Source: an uncultured Planctomycetaceae bacterium (GTDB taxonomy: Bacteria > Planctomycetota > Planctomycetia > Pirellulales > JACPPG01). From it: 7,707 nucleotides of DNA. Within the stretch, counting starts at the first letter, position 1; every line of letters starts with the position of its first letter. The notes beneath the pieces were generated by a model. It was not told the DNA's origin and searched no databases. It saw nothing but the letters and a program-made list of their open reading frames with translations. The stretch spans positions 1 to 7,707 of the forward strand of contig CAMFLN010000118.1 in NCBI GenBank assembly GCA_945957305.1, given 5' to 3'. This document shows positions 6,301 to 7,707 of this stretch, one piece after another. A program made the position numbers and the translations under genes.

Positions 6301-6328
6301 TGTATGATTTGTTTTAATGCCGTTTCAA
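6301..6328 (-). promoter_or_regulatory. Weak promoter candidate for the PEP-CTERM gene
   Basis: On the minus strand, TTGAAA (plus 6323-6328) and CATACA (plus 6301-6306) are spaced by 16 nt. The -35 is good, the -10 matches only half of the consensus. The position, about 50 nt upstream of the start codon, is reasonable. Confidence 0.22.
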
Positions 6329-6718
6329 CTGCGGCTCTCTAGGCGGTTTCCGTCAAAGGTCTTGCCGACCGGCGCTGGAACCGACTCTCCCCCGTCGTCG
6401 TTGGCGCTCGATTCGAGCATCGACAACCTACGGCGAACCGTCTTCACTGGTGCACGTCAAGTCGTTGCCACGATTCTGTTTGGGCCGATTCGTCGAGGTT
6501 TCCTGCGGCCGGTCCGGCAAGACCCGAGTGCTATGCGAGGCGCCATTCTGACCTGCCCTGACGCGGGTAAATACGAGTGGATCGCCGCTGCAGATTCATT
6601 TTTCCCACGATTTTGACAGTTAACCCTCGACTGCCTGAGCGGGGCGCGGGAGACCATCACTTTCTTCCCGTTCAACTGACCTTCGCCTGCTCCTCTCCGA
6701 CCACAATTTCATTCCCGC

Positions 6719-6746
6719 TTGCGAAGGCCGTTTGCAGGATTAGGAT
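6719..6746 (+). promoter_or_regulatory. Weak promoter candidate for the cyclase gene
   Basis: TTGCGA (6719-6724) and TAGGAT (6741-6746) match the sigma-70 boxes at four of six positions each, with a 16-nt spacer. Transcription would begin about 30 nt before the TTG start at 6783. Confidence 0.28.
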
Positions 6747-6770
6747 TGTCACAGCACGTCCCCATGAACG

Positions 6771-6775
6771 AGGAG
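6771..6775 (+). promoter_or_regulatory. Shine-Dalgarno sequence supporting a TTG start
   Basis: GAGGAG (6770-6775, core AGGAG) lies 7 nt before TTG at 6783-6785. An in-frame TGA at 6765-6767 rules out any start further upstream, and the next in-frame ATG (6972) would remove the signal peptide and part of the domain. TTG is therefore the best start. Confidence 0.8.
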
Positions 6776-6782
6776 TAAACCC

Positions 6783-7707
6783 TTGATTCACAACTGGTTT
6801 CGTTCGTCGCTACTCTGTCGCGGCGCGTTGTTTCTGAATGCTGCCACAGCTCTGATCCTCGCCGGCCGAGATATCGCCCAGGCGGGTGAGCCCCGGTTTG
6901 TCGACCTGTCGCTGCTCGTGGCTCCGGAATACCCCGCCACTTGGCCCGCGCCCGGATTCCCACCGTTTCATATGAATCCGTACTTGCAGATTGGGCCGCT
7001 GAGCCCTTTCAACAGCGAGATTTTGATGATCGACGGCAATACGGGCACGCAACTGGATGTGCCACCGCATTCGATCCCTCACCCCGACACGAAGTTGCCG
7101 AACGCGGGGCCGTTTGGGCGAATGTTTACTGAGAAGGTGCCTGCCTGGCAGTTCGGGGGCGAGGCCTGCGTGATCGATTGCCAGGATCTGCTCGAGGCGG
7201 CGCCCAACGGACATAGCGCACTGGTGAAGAAAGAGCGCATCGAGGCCTGGGAACGCGAAAATCGCCCATTGAAGTTCGGCGACGTCGTGCTGTTTCGCAG
7301 CGGCTACAGCGATAAGTTCTATCAACCGCTGCCAGCGGGACGCCGCTACCTGGCCGATCCTGTCGAAGGGCGCGCACCCGCTTATCCTGATCCCGATCCG
7401 GAGTGCATGGAATATCTGGCCAGCCGTAAGGTCATGGCCTTGGCTACTGATAGCGCGAGCATGGGCCCGCTGCCGGATTTAGCTGAACCGACGCATCTCG
7501 CCGGTTTGAAATATGGCATGATCTGGACCGAATCGGGCACCGGATTTGGCCAGCTCCCCAAGACCGGCGCGTTCTACTGTTTGCTCTCGCCAAAGCACGC
7601 CGACGGACCGTATGCCGAGGCGCGGGCGATCGCGATTGTCGGCGATCCGCTGGCGGGGCGGCTCATCGAATCGGCGCGGCAGAAGCGCGCCGTCGACCTC
7701 TCGGTTG
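6783..7707 (+). CDS. Secreted cyclase family protein (kynurenine formamidase-like hydrolase), 3' partial
   Basis: The frame starts at TTG 6783 and stays open to the right edge, giving 308 visible residues; most of the domain is present. Residues 1-34 form a signal peptide (hydrophobic core 15-27, AQA cleavage after 34), so the protein is exported, unlike cytosolic kynurenine formamidase (KynB). The rest matches the cyclase family (PF04199): FVDLSLLVAPEYPATWP near 39-53, the motif NTGTQLDVPPH (86-96), LKFGDVVLFRSGYSDKFY around 163-180, ATDSASMGP near 220, and PTHLAGLKYGMIWTE ending with Glu250. The usual motif is HxGTHxDxPxH, so the first two histidines are replaced by Asn86 and Gln90, while Asp92, His96, His238 and Glu250 are kept; the 12-residue spacing of the last two fits KynB. 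Family members hydrolyse amide or cyclic bonds using metal ions. Substrate is unknown; because of the altered ligands I would not call it a kynurenine formamidase. Confidence 0.88.
   Translation, partial: MIHNWFRSSLLCRGALFLNAATALILAGRDIAQAGEPRFVDLSLLVAPEYPATWPAPGFPPFHMNPYLQIGPLSPFNSEILMIDGNTGTQLDVPPHSIPHPDTKLPNAGPFGRMFTEKVPAWQFGGEACVIDCQDLLEAAPNGHSALVKKERIEAWERENRPLKFGDVVLFRSGYSDKFYQPLPAGRRYLADPVEGRAPAYPDPDPECMEYLASRKVMALATDSASMGPLPDLAEPTHLAGLKYGMIWTESGTGFGQLPKTGAFYCLLSPKHADGPYAEARAIAIVGDPLAGRLIESARQKRAVDLSV

Larger units (their letters stand above)
6251..6782. other. Divergent intergenic region, no gene recognised
   Basis: This is 532 bases between the minus-strand PEP-CTERM gene and the plus-strand cyclase gene. 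Open frames here (for instance 99 codons from 6317) lack a ribosome site and look like random Arg/Pro/Ser-rich sequence. Only weak promoter candidates near both genes and a short palindrome GCTCG-ATT-CGAGC (6406-6418) were seen. Confidence 0.55.

Noticed and set aside
6317..6616. 99-codon plus-strand open frame in the divergent gap
   Set aside because: No ribosome site, no recognisable domain, and composition like non-coding GC-rich sequence. It might be real only if relatives conserve it.
6764..6778. Four-codon frame ATG AAC GAG GAG TAA just before the cyclase start, containing its Shine-Dalgarno
   Set aside because: Too short to be informative and with no ribosome site of its own; overlap with the GAGGAG is probably coincidence.
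7434..7455. Suspected frameshift in the cyclase gene near 7440
   Set aside because: Re-reading codon by codon shows the frame passes through VMALATDSASM without a break and stays open to the window edge.
1..7707. tRNA, rRNA, CRISPR repeats, insertion sequences, integrase or defence genes
   Set aside because: I looked for these on both strands and found no regularly spaced repeats, transposase or nuclease motifs, or tRNA-like TPsiC/anticodon arrangement.

Overview
The window looks like chromosomal DNA of a GC-rich planctomycete (Planctomycetota, probably the Pirellulales side; this is inference). The pointers are a Tat-exported DUF1501 protein, a PEP-CTERM surface protein, a polytopic membrane protein of a type I associate with planctomycetes, and the palindromic intergenic 'CGAAAGCACGAAAA' element whose spurious translations (HESTKTRK...) recur in such genomes. 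No rRNA, tRNA, CRISPR array, transposase or phage gene is visible.

Layout. (1) Bases 1-1250, plus strand: the 3' part of a coiled-coil protein that enters from the left edge. (2) 1251-1780: a convergent gap holding two minus-strand intrinsic terminators. The left one ends a possible small RNA; the right one serves the next gene. (3) 1781-2509, minus strand: a small secreted Gly/Tyr-rich protein with a strong Shine-Dalgarno sequence. (4) 2510-2871: a divergent control region with a 17-bp inverted repeat, an extended -10 promoter, repeated TTTTGCA heptamers and leader hairpins. (5) 2872-3777, plus strand: a polytopic membrane protein with a cytosolic tail. (6) 3892-5295, plus strand: a DUF1501 protein with a twin-arginine signal. 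(7) 5296-5527: a palindromic repeat followed by a minus-strand terminator. (8) 5528-6250, minus strand: a PEP-CTERM protein. (9) 6251-6782: a divergent gap without a convincing gene. (10) 6783 to the right edge, plus strand: a secreted cyclase/kynurenine-formamidase-like hydrolase that starts at TTG and runs out of the window.

How they fit together. No pathway links the genes: they are mostly single units facing alternately, each with its own start signals or terminator. The common theme is the cell envelope. Four of the six have export signals or membrane segments (secreted Gly/Tyr protein, DUF1501, PEP-CTERM, cyclase), the fifth is an integral membrane protein, and the coiled-coil protein has its N-terminus outside the window. 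I found no convincing new multi-gene system. The best leads are a possible small RNA near 1380-1463, the inverted repeat in the leader at 2554-2646, the palindromic element at 5309-5408, and the cyclase's altered metal-site motif.
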